Shown piece after piece: positions 52,840 through 63,190 of a stretch of DNA of 64,000 bases. Position 1 is the first letter of the stretch. Each line of letters opens with the position of its first letter. Origin of the DNA: Sphaerolaimus hirsutus (Eukaryota; Nematoda; Chromadorea; Monhysterida; Sphaerolaimidae); NCBI GenBank assembly GCA_964036195.1, contig OZ038450.1, positions 27,964,794 to 28,028,793 of the forward strand, written 5' to 3'. The notes under the pieces are model-generated. The model ran no database searches. It worked only from the letters and a program-made list of their open reading frames with translations, and was not told the origin of the DNA. The position numbers and the translations under genes were made by a program.

Positions 52840-53340
52840 CACTTTCGGGCGCAGCACAACCAAGTGTGCTCGCACCGCGCCGATCCAAACCGCTCCCCGC
52901 AAACTCAAACAACTACAAAACGTCAACCCCCTGGAACGCAGGTGACGTTGGCGTCGCGCTGGCGGTCGACTCGCCGCCGCCGCGGCGCGTTCGGAATCGA
53001 GGCTGCAGTTGCTGGAGCCGTCGTCGCCCGCCGCGCGGCAGCGGTCCTTGCGCCCATCGACATTGCCGACCCCTCGCTGGGGCCGAGGGCGTGGGCGCGC
53101 TCGTCGCCGGCGCGCGGCCTTGTCCACCGCCGCGCAGGCGAAATGGTGCCGCGGCGTGCTCGCGGTCGACGTTGCCGGAGCCGTTGTGGCCCTGCGCGCG
53201 GCGGCGGCCGGCCCGTCCATCGACGTTGCTGAACCGCGCTGGCCGCCGAGTCGGTGTGATTGCGCTGGCCGTCGCCTGCGGCGTGGCACCTTCCACAGCT
53301 GCGCCAGGCGTGCTGAGTGTTTTGGGGGGGGGGCTTGATC
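52840..53340. other. GC-rich block with internal repeats
   Basis: About 500 bp of CpG-rich sequence. Long open frames exist on both strands in several phases, which is a composition effect. A degenerate unit recurs (GCCGTCGTCGCCCGCCG near 53012 and GCCGTTGTGGCCCTGCG near 53180, each followed by CCATCGACNTTGC). Confidence 0.5.
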
Positions 53341-53357
53341 GGAGCAATGGCACGAGA

Positions 53358-53548
53358 GGTCACACACGCGGGAAGTCAACTGACTTCCTGTCAACTAAAA
53401 TTTAGTATGTAAATTCAAAATATCTCATCGAGCAGACTTAAATTTTTACCGTTTTTGTCAAGCGTGACGATTTGAGCACCCTATTTGTAATACTTAGTTG
53501 ACAATTGAGTTGACACGAATTCGCGATGTCAACTAGCGTGTGCGGACC
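53358..53548. repeat. GTTGACA-family element next to the GC-rich block
   Basis: GGTCACACACGCGGGAAGTC at the left mirrors GATGTCAACTAGCGTGTGCG at the right, with the inner TTCCTGTCAACTAAA / AGTTGACACGAATTCGCGATG pair. Confidence 0.65.
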
Positions 53549-53970
53549 CTTTTCTGGTCGACTCGCACTCTCGTAAAGTGCATCAAATGTCAGTCCAGAC
53601 TAAAATAAGTGCGAGTGCAGAGTATCAAGTCCGCCGAGAGTACTCAGCGTACTCCCTTGATTTTTGAGTAGTTTTTTTGAAGGCAAAAAAAACGGTTGCT
53701 TTGCAACTCATAATTTCGCAACACCCTCAACTCAAACTTCATCGAAAATTTATCCACGTGAAATCCTCCATGGCGGCGCGCATTTTATTGTGCCGCCGCA
53801 CATTTTCGGTAAACTTTCCTGTATTTTTCCAGCTGGTGGTGAAGTCTCCAGCCGCTGCGTTGGAGCTCGTCGGGACGCCCTAGCGGTCACGTCTTCAGCA
53901 AGCTGCTTGTGGGGGGTTTTTGAGGGGAAATAGGGTAGAAAAATAGGACTTTCTAGCGGAAAAATAGGTT

Positions 53971-54045
53971 TTCCGGTTCGCTCAGGGTAGAGCATTGGAC
54001 TCTTAATCCAACCGGTCGTGGGTTCGAGCCCCACATCGGGAGCCA
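53971..54045 (-). promoter_or_regulatory. Primer-binding site: complement of a whole tRNA-Lys(CUU) with CCA
   Basis: The plus strand reads as a near-complete tRNA. The 7-bp acceptor stem (TTCCGGT with ATCGGGA) pairs fully with two G-U pairs. There is a D arm GCTC...GAGC, an anticodon arm TTGGA-CTCTTAA-TCCAA with anticodon CTT, and a T arm GTGGG-TTCGAGC-CCCAC, then discriminator G and CCA. Animal tRNA genes do not encode CCA. It lies 2 nt from the 5' LTR, exactly where a primer-binding site belongs. The primer is therefore tRNA-Lys(CUU), but complementarity runs over about 75 nt rather than the usual 18. Whether it also acts as a tRNA gene is unknown. Confidence 0.88.
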
Positions 54046-54047
54046 AT

Positions 54048-55077
54048 TAAAAGGGGCCCAGCGCAGCTGGCGTTTATGGCGCCAGCTGGCTGGGTGGTCG
54101 GGAGGTCGATTATTTAATTAGAAAATGGTTAGCGTCTTACTCTGTATTTTAGGGGTTAATTAAGCAACAATCTGTGTACCAAATTCGTTTTTTATGGGGG
54201 TTTATTGAGAAAGAACTTGTGAATAAAATACATCAATTAATTAGCGATTAATTAGCGTTGGGCGAAAATACAACAATCATTAGGCAAAAATACGAAAAAC
54301 AACTAGGCGAAAATACGAAAAAACAGATGAAATTCCACACCAAAATAAGTGAGTGAATGGGGCTCGGGTTCTGCCAAAACAATAAAGAAATGACAGGCCC
54401 TGAACAGTGTGAAATGGGGCTGCAGCTACCTATTTGGGTCTTCAATGTGCACATATTTGGTTGATGAAATTCTAAGGCCCATTTCACAACTGATGCCTAT
54501 TTTGGTGTGGATTTCCCCTTTTATGCACAACTTTACAATGGGGGGGGGGTATTTAATCGTAAATGAAATACGCCTACTATAAATGGCTGTAAAATGTATC
54601 TTAACGACTTGTTTTTCCCCCCCTCAAATGCATGTGAAAAACAAGTCATTAACTGCCCAAGTTTGCTCGCGAAATGCGATTTGGGCAGTTAATAACGTAA
54701 ATATGTGGCCCCCATTACACTAAAACGCGGGCGGCGCCACATATTTACGTGCGTGCACGCCCGCCGGCCCCCGTCTTACTGCGCGGACAACGGGTCCGCG
54801 CGCGCATTCCTGCGCCGCCACGCACGGCGTACTATGGCGCGGCGCGTTGTACTATGCAACGCGGGCGGCCCGTCGCGGCCGTTTGCGCGCGGCTGCGTGC
54901 GCATGAACTTTATCGCATGCGCAATCTGCGCATGCGATTTTCGGTGGCCGCGGCGGTCCGCCCACGGCGCGATCATTAACGCAGATTATCATCACCAGTG
55001 TCTTGGTGATGATAATCTGGCGTCAAAAAACGTTCATGGCGCCGGCGCCATAGTATGCCCCGCGTGGCACCCCTACA
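54048..55077 (-). repeat. 5' LTR
   Basis: The same 1030 bp as the 3' LTR with no difference noticed on reading. The minus-strand start is TGTAGGGGTGCC and the end GGGCCCCTTTTA, followed by AT and the tRNA complement. The hairpin copy is at 54982-55019. Its outer edge is 15 nt from the HSP60 exon 8 donor. Confidence 0.96.
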
Positions 55078-55092
55078 CCCAATTAAACCCAC

Positions 55093-56199
55093 CCGTGGAC
55101 TGGTCAGTATTGGCAGTCTTCACCTCATCTATAGCCTTCAAACAGCGCAGTAATGCCACACCGCCACCGGGCACAATTCCTTCTTCCACAGCGGCGCGAG
55201 TGGCGTTTAATGCGTCATTTACGCGGTCTTTTTTCTCGTTGACTTCCACTTCTGAGGACCCGCCCACCTGGAGAATTTTTTTTTTGGTTTGAGGAAATTT
55301 TGGCGGTTGTTTTCTGGTGTTGAGGGTACGTTTGAAATTTGGGTGTAATGAAGGTAGTTTCATAAGTGAGGGAAATTGAGGACATTGCAAAAACTGGGAA
55401 ATTGGGGTTTCAGAGGGCACCGGTATTTTTGAAAGTTGGTATCGGCACCAGAAAATCCAGATTTTTGGAGCCTACTTTATGAGTTCATTCAAAACCATTC
55501 CTACGTGAATCGAAACGCTGCGACAGTTGAATTACCGGATTAAAATGGTTTCAGGCTGATAACATCCACAGTTCCCGAAAGCCCTAATAACCATGCGCAC
55601 ACTAGTTGCGGTCTAAGCTGATTTGTGAGTTTTTCGAAATTTTGTGTAAAAAACAAGTGTGCGCAGGCGCATTCTGTACACCAAAAAAATCCAGAAATCA
55701 AATCGCAAAAACCACCAATTTCCAACCTTCAAAACAGCCACGCCATTAGCCAACTTCGCCAAACGCTCATTCATTTTCTCCTTCTCATAATCGCTGGTGC
55801 TCCGATCCATTTCATCCTTAATCTGATCCATTCTGCGCTTGATATCTGAAGACTGGCCGCCGCCTTGCAAAATCAAGGTGTCGTCCTTGGTGATGGACAC
55901 CTCGGCGGCCTCGCCGAACCTGCACATGGTGGGGAGCGTGTCGGACATGGGTGAATGAATGGAAGTTAGATGGAAAAAGAAAGTGATGTCGGATTTTTTC
56001 CGGTTTGAAACTTGATGATGGACGAAAGCCGACTGGCATTTGATTTTGTAGGTGAAAATCGAGATGAAAACGAGCGATTTCGAGCAAAGTAGGGCAAGAT
56101 TTCTCAAAATTTGCTCAAACAAGATCGTTCCATAATCGTAGTAAGAGTTTGTTCAGAAATGGTAGCCAAAATATTTTTCGACAGGATAGACAGACAGAC

Positions 56200-56255
<56 letters not shown>

Positions 56256-59200
56256 GTTCAGTGATAGTTATCAGTGCCCCCCCCCTCAGCAAGAATTCAT
56301 TGACTCGTGAAAGCGATATTTTACCACGCCAAAAATAAGGAATTTTGACCATCGGAAAATATATAAACTAGGGGGAACCCAAGATTTCGATCCTCCGCAG
56401 TTATAGCACCGCCCCCCCAAAAAAACAAAAGAAAAAAACAAACTGATGCGCCTGAATATCCTCCAACTTCAACTGGGTGCCCTCATCATTGAAAACGGTC
56501 GCCCCAGTGGCAGTGGCCATATCCAACATTGTATTTTTGCGATTATCCCCAAATCCGGGCGCTTTCACGGCGCACACATTTAAACCGACTTTGAGTCGGT
56601 TTAGAACGAGTGTGGCCAGGGCTTCTCCGTCGATGTCCTCTGCGATTATGAGCAGGGGTCTGCGCTGCTGATTGGCCATTTCCAGGGCGGGAACGATTTC
56701 CTGGGGGGGGGTTGGGGGTTTTGGGGGGTGAAGTGGTAGGAAGTTATGGGTTGGGAGGATATCTCTGCTAAACGTCTGTGATCGGTAAAATGCCAAAAAT
56801 GTGCTGCCAAAAAGCTCGATACCAAAGATTATCGATAGTCTATATGATAAATGGTTCCAGCCGTGGCTGTGGCTACCCAGTAGCGTGGATTCGGAGAAGT
56901 TTACTCAGACAAAGTATATTTACTTATTAAGCGAATATCGGTATATCGGAAAAACGTAAATTCTTTAAATGTTCAAAACTACAAAAAAAAACACAATCGA
57001 TGATCGAAATAATCCCATCTCCCAAACCCCCAACTAAACATTTTTTTAAACAAATTCACATTCATCAGGCACATTAAACATTAAAAAACTCACATTAACA
57101 GAGCTGATTTTCTTCTCATTGAACAAAATGAGGCACTTCTCAAATTCGACTTTGGCGCCCTTGGCCGTGTTAATAAAGTAGGGCGAAATGTAGCCGCGGT
57201 CAAATTTCATTCCTTCGATGATTTCTAATTCATCTTCCAGCGTTTTGCCGTCCTGAAAATGGGGGGGGGGGGTTATTTAAAACCTTTTCAGGTTGAAAAG
57301 TGACGGGTAACGAGGGTGTGAAATAAACGTGTGTATTGTTGTGTCGATAAAGGAACTATAATTTAGTCGATAAAACCCCCTTATTTAGATATTCTGGTTC
57401 AAATAAGTCCGGACAACGAGCGATACTGAATTTTACTTCAAACTCGTCGAATATTGTTCTATATCCGACATTGAAATACCCACAATTTTGAAAATCGAAT
57501 CTTGAATACCGATACCAGACTTTCATCACTTCAAACTTCCAACAGGTAAATATCTATCCACCCCGATGCCGACTATACAGGATCCAGTACCTAATCAAAA
57601 ATGTCTGGGTTTTTTCAGTCCAATCCCGACCCAAACTCAAAGCATACATGCACCCAAAATTCCAGGACCCCCCAAACATCCAACAAAAATACCCCTCCCC
57701 CCGCACCTTGACAGTGACCACCCCCTCATTTCCCACTTTCTGCATGGCATCAGAAATCAATTTCCCGATACTTTTGTCTCCATTGGCGCTAATCGTCGCT
57801 ACCTGGGGGCAGTCCCTGACCCTGTAAAATGCCCTGTAAAATGCCAAATGTCACGCAAAGCGTCAAAAGTCATGTAAAATGCCCGATATAATGGCAAACG
57901 TGTTTGCCATTTTACCGGGCATTTTACATGACTTTAGACACTTTGCGTGACATTTGACACTTTACAGGGCATTTCAGAGTCTGGGACTGGCACCTGCGCC
58001 ACATCGTCCCTGGTGCCGATGGGGCGCGACATGGATTTGAGCGCGGCGACAACTTTTTCCACTGCCAGCATTACCCCCTTGCGAATTTCGATGGGATTAG
58101 CGCCGCGGCTGATGCAATCGAAGCCTTGGGGGGTTGGGGGATTGGGTTTGAGGGGTTTTGGATGGTTAAGTGTGAATTTGGGTTGGGAATCAGTTGAATG
58201 GGAGTGTTGTTGGATAAAAAAGATGAATGCACGTGTTAATGGATCAGGATGATGTACACGAGAATCTTCCACAATTTTGAATTCGTCAGAATTTTGAAAT
58301 GTAATCAAATGTTGACCATCAACAACGGAAAATTGACCCGGAATAAAGATATTTTGCAAAACCTTTGAACTTAAGAAAAACCACGAATATTGGACGTCGG
58401 AAAATCTGATCATCCCAATTTTAAAGTAAGTGAGGGTGGCAGAATCTACCGTACCGTACGGCAAAATGGCATAATTTGCGGCACCGGCGTCTCAAGATTT
58501 ACAATACCGCATCATTTCAAACTTTACCATACCGCAATATTTCAAATTTTATCATATCATACCATACCGTACCGTACCGTACCGTTCACCGTAGAGCCGC
58601 ACCGCTCACCAATCTTCATAGCACGAAACATTTGCTAAGACCTCAAAAAAATATCCAATCAGAGCTTTGAAAGTGGAATTCTATTTGGAATAAGAGTGAA
58701 TCAAAGGGATCTTTAAAGTGGAAATTTTGAGGGAGGGGGTTATTTTTACTGCGGCTGGGTACCGATTCTGAGGGTGATATTTCGAGGAAATACGGAAATA
58801 CAAATTCAATCACTTTGAAATACTCACAGCCAAACCGTGAATCCAACATAAAACCCCCAAAAAGTACCTTCCTTGGCAATGGCCCTAGCCAAAACAGTGG
58901 CGCAAGTGGTTCCATCTCCAGCCTCCTCATTGGTCTTATTCGCTACATCCTGCACCAATCTCGCGCCGATATTCTGATACTTATCCTTCAACTCGATCGC
59001 TTTCGCTACCGTAACCCCGTCCTTGGTGATTTTGGGGCTGCCCCAGCTCTGTTCCAAAATTACGTTGCGCCCTTTGGGACCCATTGTCACGGCTACGGCG
59101 TCGGCTAGCTTGTCTACTCCCACCTGGGGTTGGGTGGGTTTTTAAAAAACGTTTTTTTGAATGCAGCAGTTATTTGAAAAAATCAATGTTTTAAATTTTT

Positions 59201-59655
59201 GTTTGCATTTTTTACTTTTTTTGCACTTTGTTGTGATTTTTACAGAATGGGGCCATCTAGAACTAGAAAAGCATGTTAACCACTGTCAACTGACAACAAT
59301 TTTTGGGAACGTTAGAAAAAAATTTTTTTGTCTTTTTCTTTCTTTCAAAAGCCATCTTTTTAAATGGTAAAAGAAGACATAGTAAAAAAGCACCGGTATA
59401 AAATAAAAAATGGTGAAAAAGGACACTTCTTTAAGTTAAAAAACACCAGTCATCCCTAGGGTAACCATGACAGATTCTCACACAAAAACACAACCACACA
59501 AAAATCGCACCACAAACTCCCCCCCAACCCACGAGCATAGCAGCCCTACTCTCTGCGCCGAACTTGATTTCCTTGGCGGCGTAGCAGCGCATCTGCTGCC
59601 GCAATGTGTTCGTCCTGGCCGCCGCCCTGCCCAGAGACGGTCCGCGACGGAACAT
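55093..59655 (-). CDS. HSPD1: Mitochondrial chaperonin HSP60, exons 1-8
   Basis: Exons on the minus strand: 59655-59533, 59123-58868, 58124-57994, 57802-57707, 57252-57094, 56700-56444, 55919-55727 and 55267-55093, all with GT-AG introns. With exons 9-10 they give 582 residues (human 573). Exon 1 encodes an Arg-rich, acid-poor mitochondrial import signal, then [14 protein letters not shown]. Exon 2 has the nucleotide-binding GPKGRNV (56-62) and DGTT (111-114). Later exons carry [46 protein letters not shown] and [23 protein letters not shown]60 forms the ATP-driven folding chamber of the mitochondrial matrix with HSP10, encoded divergently next door. Intron 3 is a whole palindromic element; intron 8 holds the 26 kb retroelement. 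Confidence 0.98.
56185..56254. repeat. GATA/GACA microsatellite in HSP60 intron 6
   Basis: About 70 bp of GATA with a few GACA units at the left, within intron 55920-56443. The same tetranucleotide appears inside the hAT-like elements. Confidence 0.9.
57803..57993 (-). mobile_element. Whole-intron palindromic element in HSP60
   Basis: On the minus strand the 191-bp intron begins GTGCCAGTCCCAGACTCTG and ends GTCAGGGACTGCCCCCAG. The preceding exon ends in CAG, so CAG is duplicated. The left copy remains exonic and the right copy supplies the AG acceptor. The arms pair along nearly the full length around a GGCAAACACGTTTGCC centre. Exon sequence joins perfectly (RDDVAQ then [10 protein letters not shown]). 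This is the clearest case of an element being the intron. Confidence 0.93.
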
Positions 59656-60303
59656 TTTCTTTTTTTGTTTTGATGGTTTGTCTGGGTGATGAAATTTTGG
59701 GGGGGTTTTGGATGGGGGTTTTTGAGGGGTGAGATTTAGGAGGTTTTTAATTGTGTGTGGGTTTTTTTGGGAAAGCTACAAGGTCTTTTTGAGTTTACCG
59801 TCAGTTTTGCTAAACGAAAATCACGTAAACACTAAAGTCGATAGAAATTCACATATCAAAATTCCAGGAATCTTAAATCCTTACGCAACCAAAAAAATCC
59901 CTACAAAATGACCAAAATACAAAACAAAATCCCAAAAACCTGTGAAATTTGAGATCGGGCAATCAAAAACAGCCAAAAAGCAGCCTTAACTTCCACTCGA
60001 ATTAACAATTAACAAAAGGAGTGATAGCAGAAATCCGCTTTCGAACAAAGGCTTTTTATTTTGACGGGAATATTCTCGAAGCTTCTCCGGGAAGGTTCCT
60101 TCAAAAGGTCAAAATATTTCATTGTTCATTGGTTGAACTAGGGAAATAATTAGCTAAACTCCGCCCATTTTGTAAACTTCCTGGAAGCTTCGAAGCTCAA
60201 ATTTCCCGTATTTCAAAAACAATAATTAGCACGTTTCGTCAGAAAAAAGTTTTTGTTAAGTTTTCGGGAAGGCATCTCTTCTAAACTCGTGAAAGGTCTC
60301 AAA
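59656..60303. promoter_or_regulatory. HSP60/HSP10 bidirectional promoter with heat-shock elements
   Basis: The two start codons are 648 bp apart and diverge. A heat-shock element lies at 60068-60102: GAA, TTC, GAA and TTC blocks spaced 5 bp apart (60068, 60073, 60078, 60083), then GAA at 60091, TTC at 60096 and TTC at 60100. A smaller GAAGCTTCGAA cluster is at 60184-60194. Such elements bind HSF1 trimers, and the same shared-promoter layout is known for other animal HSPD1/HSPE1 genes. Confidence 0.9.
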
Positions 60304-62085
60304 ATGGTTTTCGCAAGTCTCCGTCGCTTGGTGAGTAGCTTTTTCCTCAGTGGATATGTAGGCTTTTTACTTTGCATGAACCTGCAAATTTTTTAATGTG
60401 TTTCAAATTTATGTGTGACTGATGGGAAGTATGACCAGGTACTCTGTAGTTTATTTTTGCGCAGTAGTGATTTCACGTTGCCTGATCTGTATAGGTTTCT
60501 ATGGCTCAAATGGTGGATAGTATCAACTACTGAGTAACAAGCATTTGAACCTTCAAAGTAAACACCAAGTCACATCAATTTTGGCACTGTGCCAAACCTC
60601 ACCAAACTTTCAAAATATTTTACAGGCAACCGTATCGAACTTCCGGCCGCTGTACGATCGGGTTCTAGTGCAGAAATTGACAGCGGAAACGCAGACTAAA
60701 GGCGGGATTATGATTCCCGAAAAAGCGCAAGCGAAAGTGCTTGAGGCCACTGTTGTGGCGGCTGGCCCCGGCGCCAAGACTGAGGTGTTTTTTGGAGAAT
60801 TTTTTGAAAAATGGATGGAAACGTTTTTGTTTTTCAGGATGCGGTTTTTTTGCTTTTTTGTTTGAATTGCTTTGATTTTCTCGCAACAGCAAAAAAGTAC
60901 AAGAAATTCGTGACAAAAAAATCTTAAAAATGACAACGACTATGACAACTGTCAACTGAGATTGACAACCCGTTTTCCATAGAGTCGTTTATAATGATTT
61001 TTTACGTGTTTCATGAAGCGAAATGCTTGATTGCAGTTACTTGAACGCTCTGCCAATCTCACAAGGTGAATCCGCAATCTCACTTTACATACGCAATTAC
61101 GCCACTAACCATTGTCACATTTACCAGACATAACTTTTTGAACATAACTATTTTTCTCGCCACAGGATGGCAAAACTGTGCCCATGAGCGTGAAAGTGGG
61201 CGATCGGGTGCTGCTGCCGGAGTGGGGCGAGAAAAAAGTCGTTATCCAAGATGAGGTTTGTTTGTTTTTTTGAAATTCTAGTTTTGGGGGTCTCAATTTT
61301 TTTTTTTTTTGGGGGGGGGGGGGGGTAGGGTTCAAACGGGATTGACTTTTCGGGATCGGGATTGGTTTTTTGAGATTTCGGGATCGGGATTGGCCGGGAT
61401 TGGCATTTTTGCGGGATCGGGATTGGGGTCTTGGGATAGAGATTTTTGCCAATGTTTTGGCATCCACAGTTGTTTATAAGGTCTAAAAACACTGTTGGAT
61501 GCCAGAAATGATGCATAAAATGAACGCTGGGGGTTTGCGTTCACATTTTTGCATGCAAAAACGTCGTTTTTCACTTTTGATAACTTCCACTAATTTTTCT
61601 GGGATCGGGATTCCGGACTTTGGAGTTTCTCGGGATCGGGATTTGAAAAGTTTCGGGATCGGGACTGCTAAATCCCGGAATTTCACGGGATCCGGGATCG
61701 AAATCCCGTTTGAACCCTGGGGGGGAGCGAGTTATAACGATTAGTTGAATGTGGATCGTTCTATACCGGGTATCGATAATTGTGATGTAAATTGCTAAGC
61801 CATATAGCCATATAGGGAATTTCAGGCTGTAAAGTATCATACCGAAATTGGGTGAAAATGCTGAAAGCAAATAAGTGCATGAGATACTAGGTTTTTACCC
61901 AATTGTTTATTGTTACTGAAAAAAAAAACAATAAATGACGATGTACCCAGTGAATTCAGTAAAATTTAGTACCCCTTTTTGAACGGGATTTTGATTTCAC
62001 AAAACCGGTTCTATCAAAGCTTTCAACATTTCAGGAGTACTACATCTTCAGAGAGCAGGAACTGTTGGGTGTCTTTGATAATTAG
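60304..62085 (+). CDS. HSPE1: Mitochondrial co-chaperonin HSP10
   Basis: Exons 60304-60330, 60626-60784, 61166-61255 and 62035-62085, all GT-AG, give 108 residues. The short first exon MVFASLRRL is followed by FRPLYDRVLVQKL and the mobile loop with TKGGIMIPEK; the hydrophobic IMI triad at 37-39 binds HSP60. Then come VLEATVVAAGPGAK, MSVKVGDRVLLPEWG and the C-terminal strand EYYIFREQELLGVF. Animal HSP10 is about 102 residues. It caps the HSP60 ring. AATAAA lies at 62319-62324. Intron 3 contains a GGGATCGGG element. Confidence 0.98.
61326..61719. mobile_element. GGGATCGGGATTGG element in HSP10 intron 3
   Basis: Ends TAGGGTTCAAACGGGATTG and AATCCCGTTTGAACCCT are inverted. Both flanks are built of GGGATCGGGATT units around a short unique centre. 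Its outer bases match the CGATAT element in RPS12. Confidence 0.8.
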
Positions 62086-62419
62086 AAAACTGACGAATAG
62101 TTGTTTCAAATTTTGTTGATTTTTCGCCACTGAATTTAATTAGTCCACGGCTAGGTATCAATCGGGTTTCGGTATTTTTTGCATTTTGTATTTTTCTCGT
62201 TTTGTTGCGTCACGATTGCTCAGTTTTTTTAAAATAGAATTTTGAGAGTTGCTGGATTTTGTCTAGAAAATCTGTGAAGCTTTAGGATGTTTGATTAGGT
62301 TGCAAATTTTCATTCCGAATAAACTATGTGTGCGAAATATGCGAAACTATAAATGCGCGAAATCAGAAAAATGGAGTTTGACGCGAATTAAGAAAAAAAT
62401 GGCTTCATTCAGATGGAAT

Positions 62420-62583
62420 GGCCCCACACACCCTAGTTGACATCGACACCAAATGTCAACTGGTTCCGTTCCCAATTCAAAGCTTGCGTTTGAACGTCGT
62501 TCGTCGGCTCGTCAGCAAGCTTTGTATCGGGAACGACACCAGTTGACATTTGGTGTCGATGTCAATTAGCGTGTGTGGGCCCA
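62420..62583. repeat. GTTGACA-family element downstream of HSP10
   Basis: GGCCCCACACACCCTAGTTG and AATTAGCGTGTGTGGGCCC are inverted ends. The inner GACACCAAATGTCAACTGG / CCAGTTGACATTTGGTGTC match is perfect over 19 bp. Confidence 0.85.
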
Positions 62584-62956
62584 ATATGGTAGACACTTCA
62601 TTGTAGTTTGCCGTCGGTTGACTGCGCATGCCGAACTGAATTAAGCGGAAAAATTGTTAATGTGACCGCAACATCAAAACTTCAGTGTACGGAGCAGACT
62701 GAGTAAAATTTGAGTGGGCTAATTTTCATTTTACGTAATTACGTAAGATAAAAAATCAGCGAAAACTGCGGCTACCCTCGCACGAGCATGGTGACTCGAC
62801 AATTTCAAATTCACGCTAAACGTTCCGTTTTACAAGACTTTCGAAACGCGTTCATTGCATAATTACGCAGTGCGTCTGCACACATTGAAGTTTGCGCACA
62901 GACATTTTAAACAGACATGACCTTTCCCGCGTGCGCCACCGCGATAAAGCCAAAAT

Positions 62957-63180
62957 GGCCCTACGCACAGTACACACCAGTTGACGACGACCAAATGTCA
63001 ACTGGTTCTCATCCCAATTCGAAGCTTGGAGACGAACGACGTTCAAATGCAAAGGTGTTGAATCGTGTTGTGTTGAAAACATTACAGTACGTGCGTAGTG
63101 TTACTCTGCAGCAAGCTTCGAATTGGGATGGGAACCAGTCGACATTCAGTGCCGTTGTCAACTGGTGTGTGCGGGACCAA
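62957..63180. repeat. GTTGACA-family element, further copy
   Basis: GGCCCTACGCACAGTACACA and AACTGGTGTGTGCGGGACC are inverted ends with the ATCCCAATTCGAAGCTTG / CAAGCTTCGAATTGGGAT inner pair and the shared CGAACGACGTTCAAATGC core. Its edge is about 10 bp from the stop codon of the next exon. Confidence 0.8.
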
Positions 63181-63190
63181 TAGATCACAA

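Larger units (their letters stand above)
43328..53970 (-). other. 10.6 kb leader of the retroelement, no recognisable gene
   Basis: Between the tRNA complement and gag I find no long open frame. It contains a CGATAT element (44942-45545), a TA run (46616-46672), a tandem duplication (47431-47650), four copies of a TTCAGCTCGGACAACGAGA motif (49277-49555), GTTGACA-family elements (50574-50787, 53358-53548), a TATACTCGG-family half (about 50818-50880) and a GC-rich stretch (52840-53340). Several of these families also occur in host introns outside the element, so the leader has either been invaded or has captured host repeats. Confidence 0.6.
28736..55077 (-). mobile_element. 26.3 kb LTR retroelement (Ty3/Gypsy-type) with Gag, helicase and Env-Pro-Pol
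   Basis: Two direct repeats of 1030 bp (28736-29765 and 54048-55077) bound the element. Both end CACCCCTACA, and CCCAA stands at both outer edges (28731-28735 and 55078-55082), a 5-bp target duplication. Order on the minus strand: 5' LTR, tRNA-Lys complement, 10.6 kb leader, Gag, helicase, Env-Pro-RT-RNaseH-integrase-dUTPase-like polyprotein, 3' LTR. The LTRs look identical throughout and all three long ORFs are intact, so insertion is recent. Removing the element and one CCCAA restores a continuous HSP60 intron. Confidence 0.97.

Noticed and set aside
52774..53405. Long frames of about 200 codons on both strands
   Set aside because: Open in several phases at once in a GC-rich block, with Arg/Ala/Pro-rich products; a composition effect.
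53971..54045. A functional tRNA-Lys gene
   Set aside because: The encoded CCA, position 2 nt from the LTR and short D loop fit a primer-binding site better. Transcription is not excluded.
57554..57847. 97-codon frame over HSP60 exon 4
   Set aside because: It is exon 4 read on into the flanking introns, so only 57707-57802 is coding.
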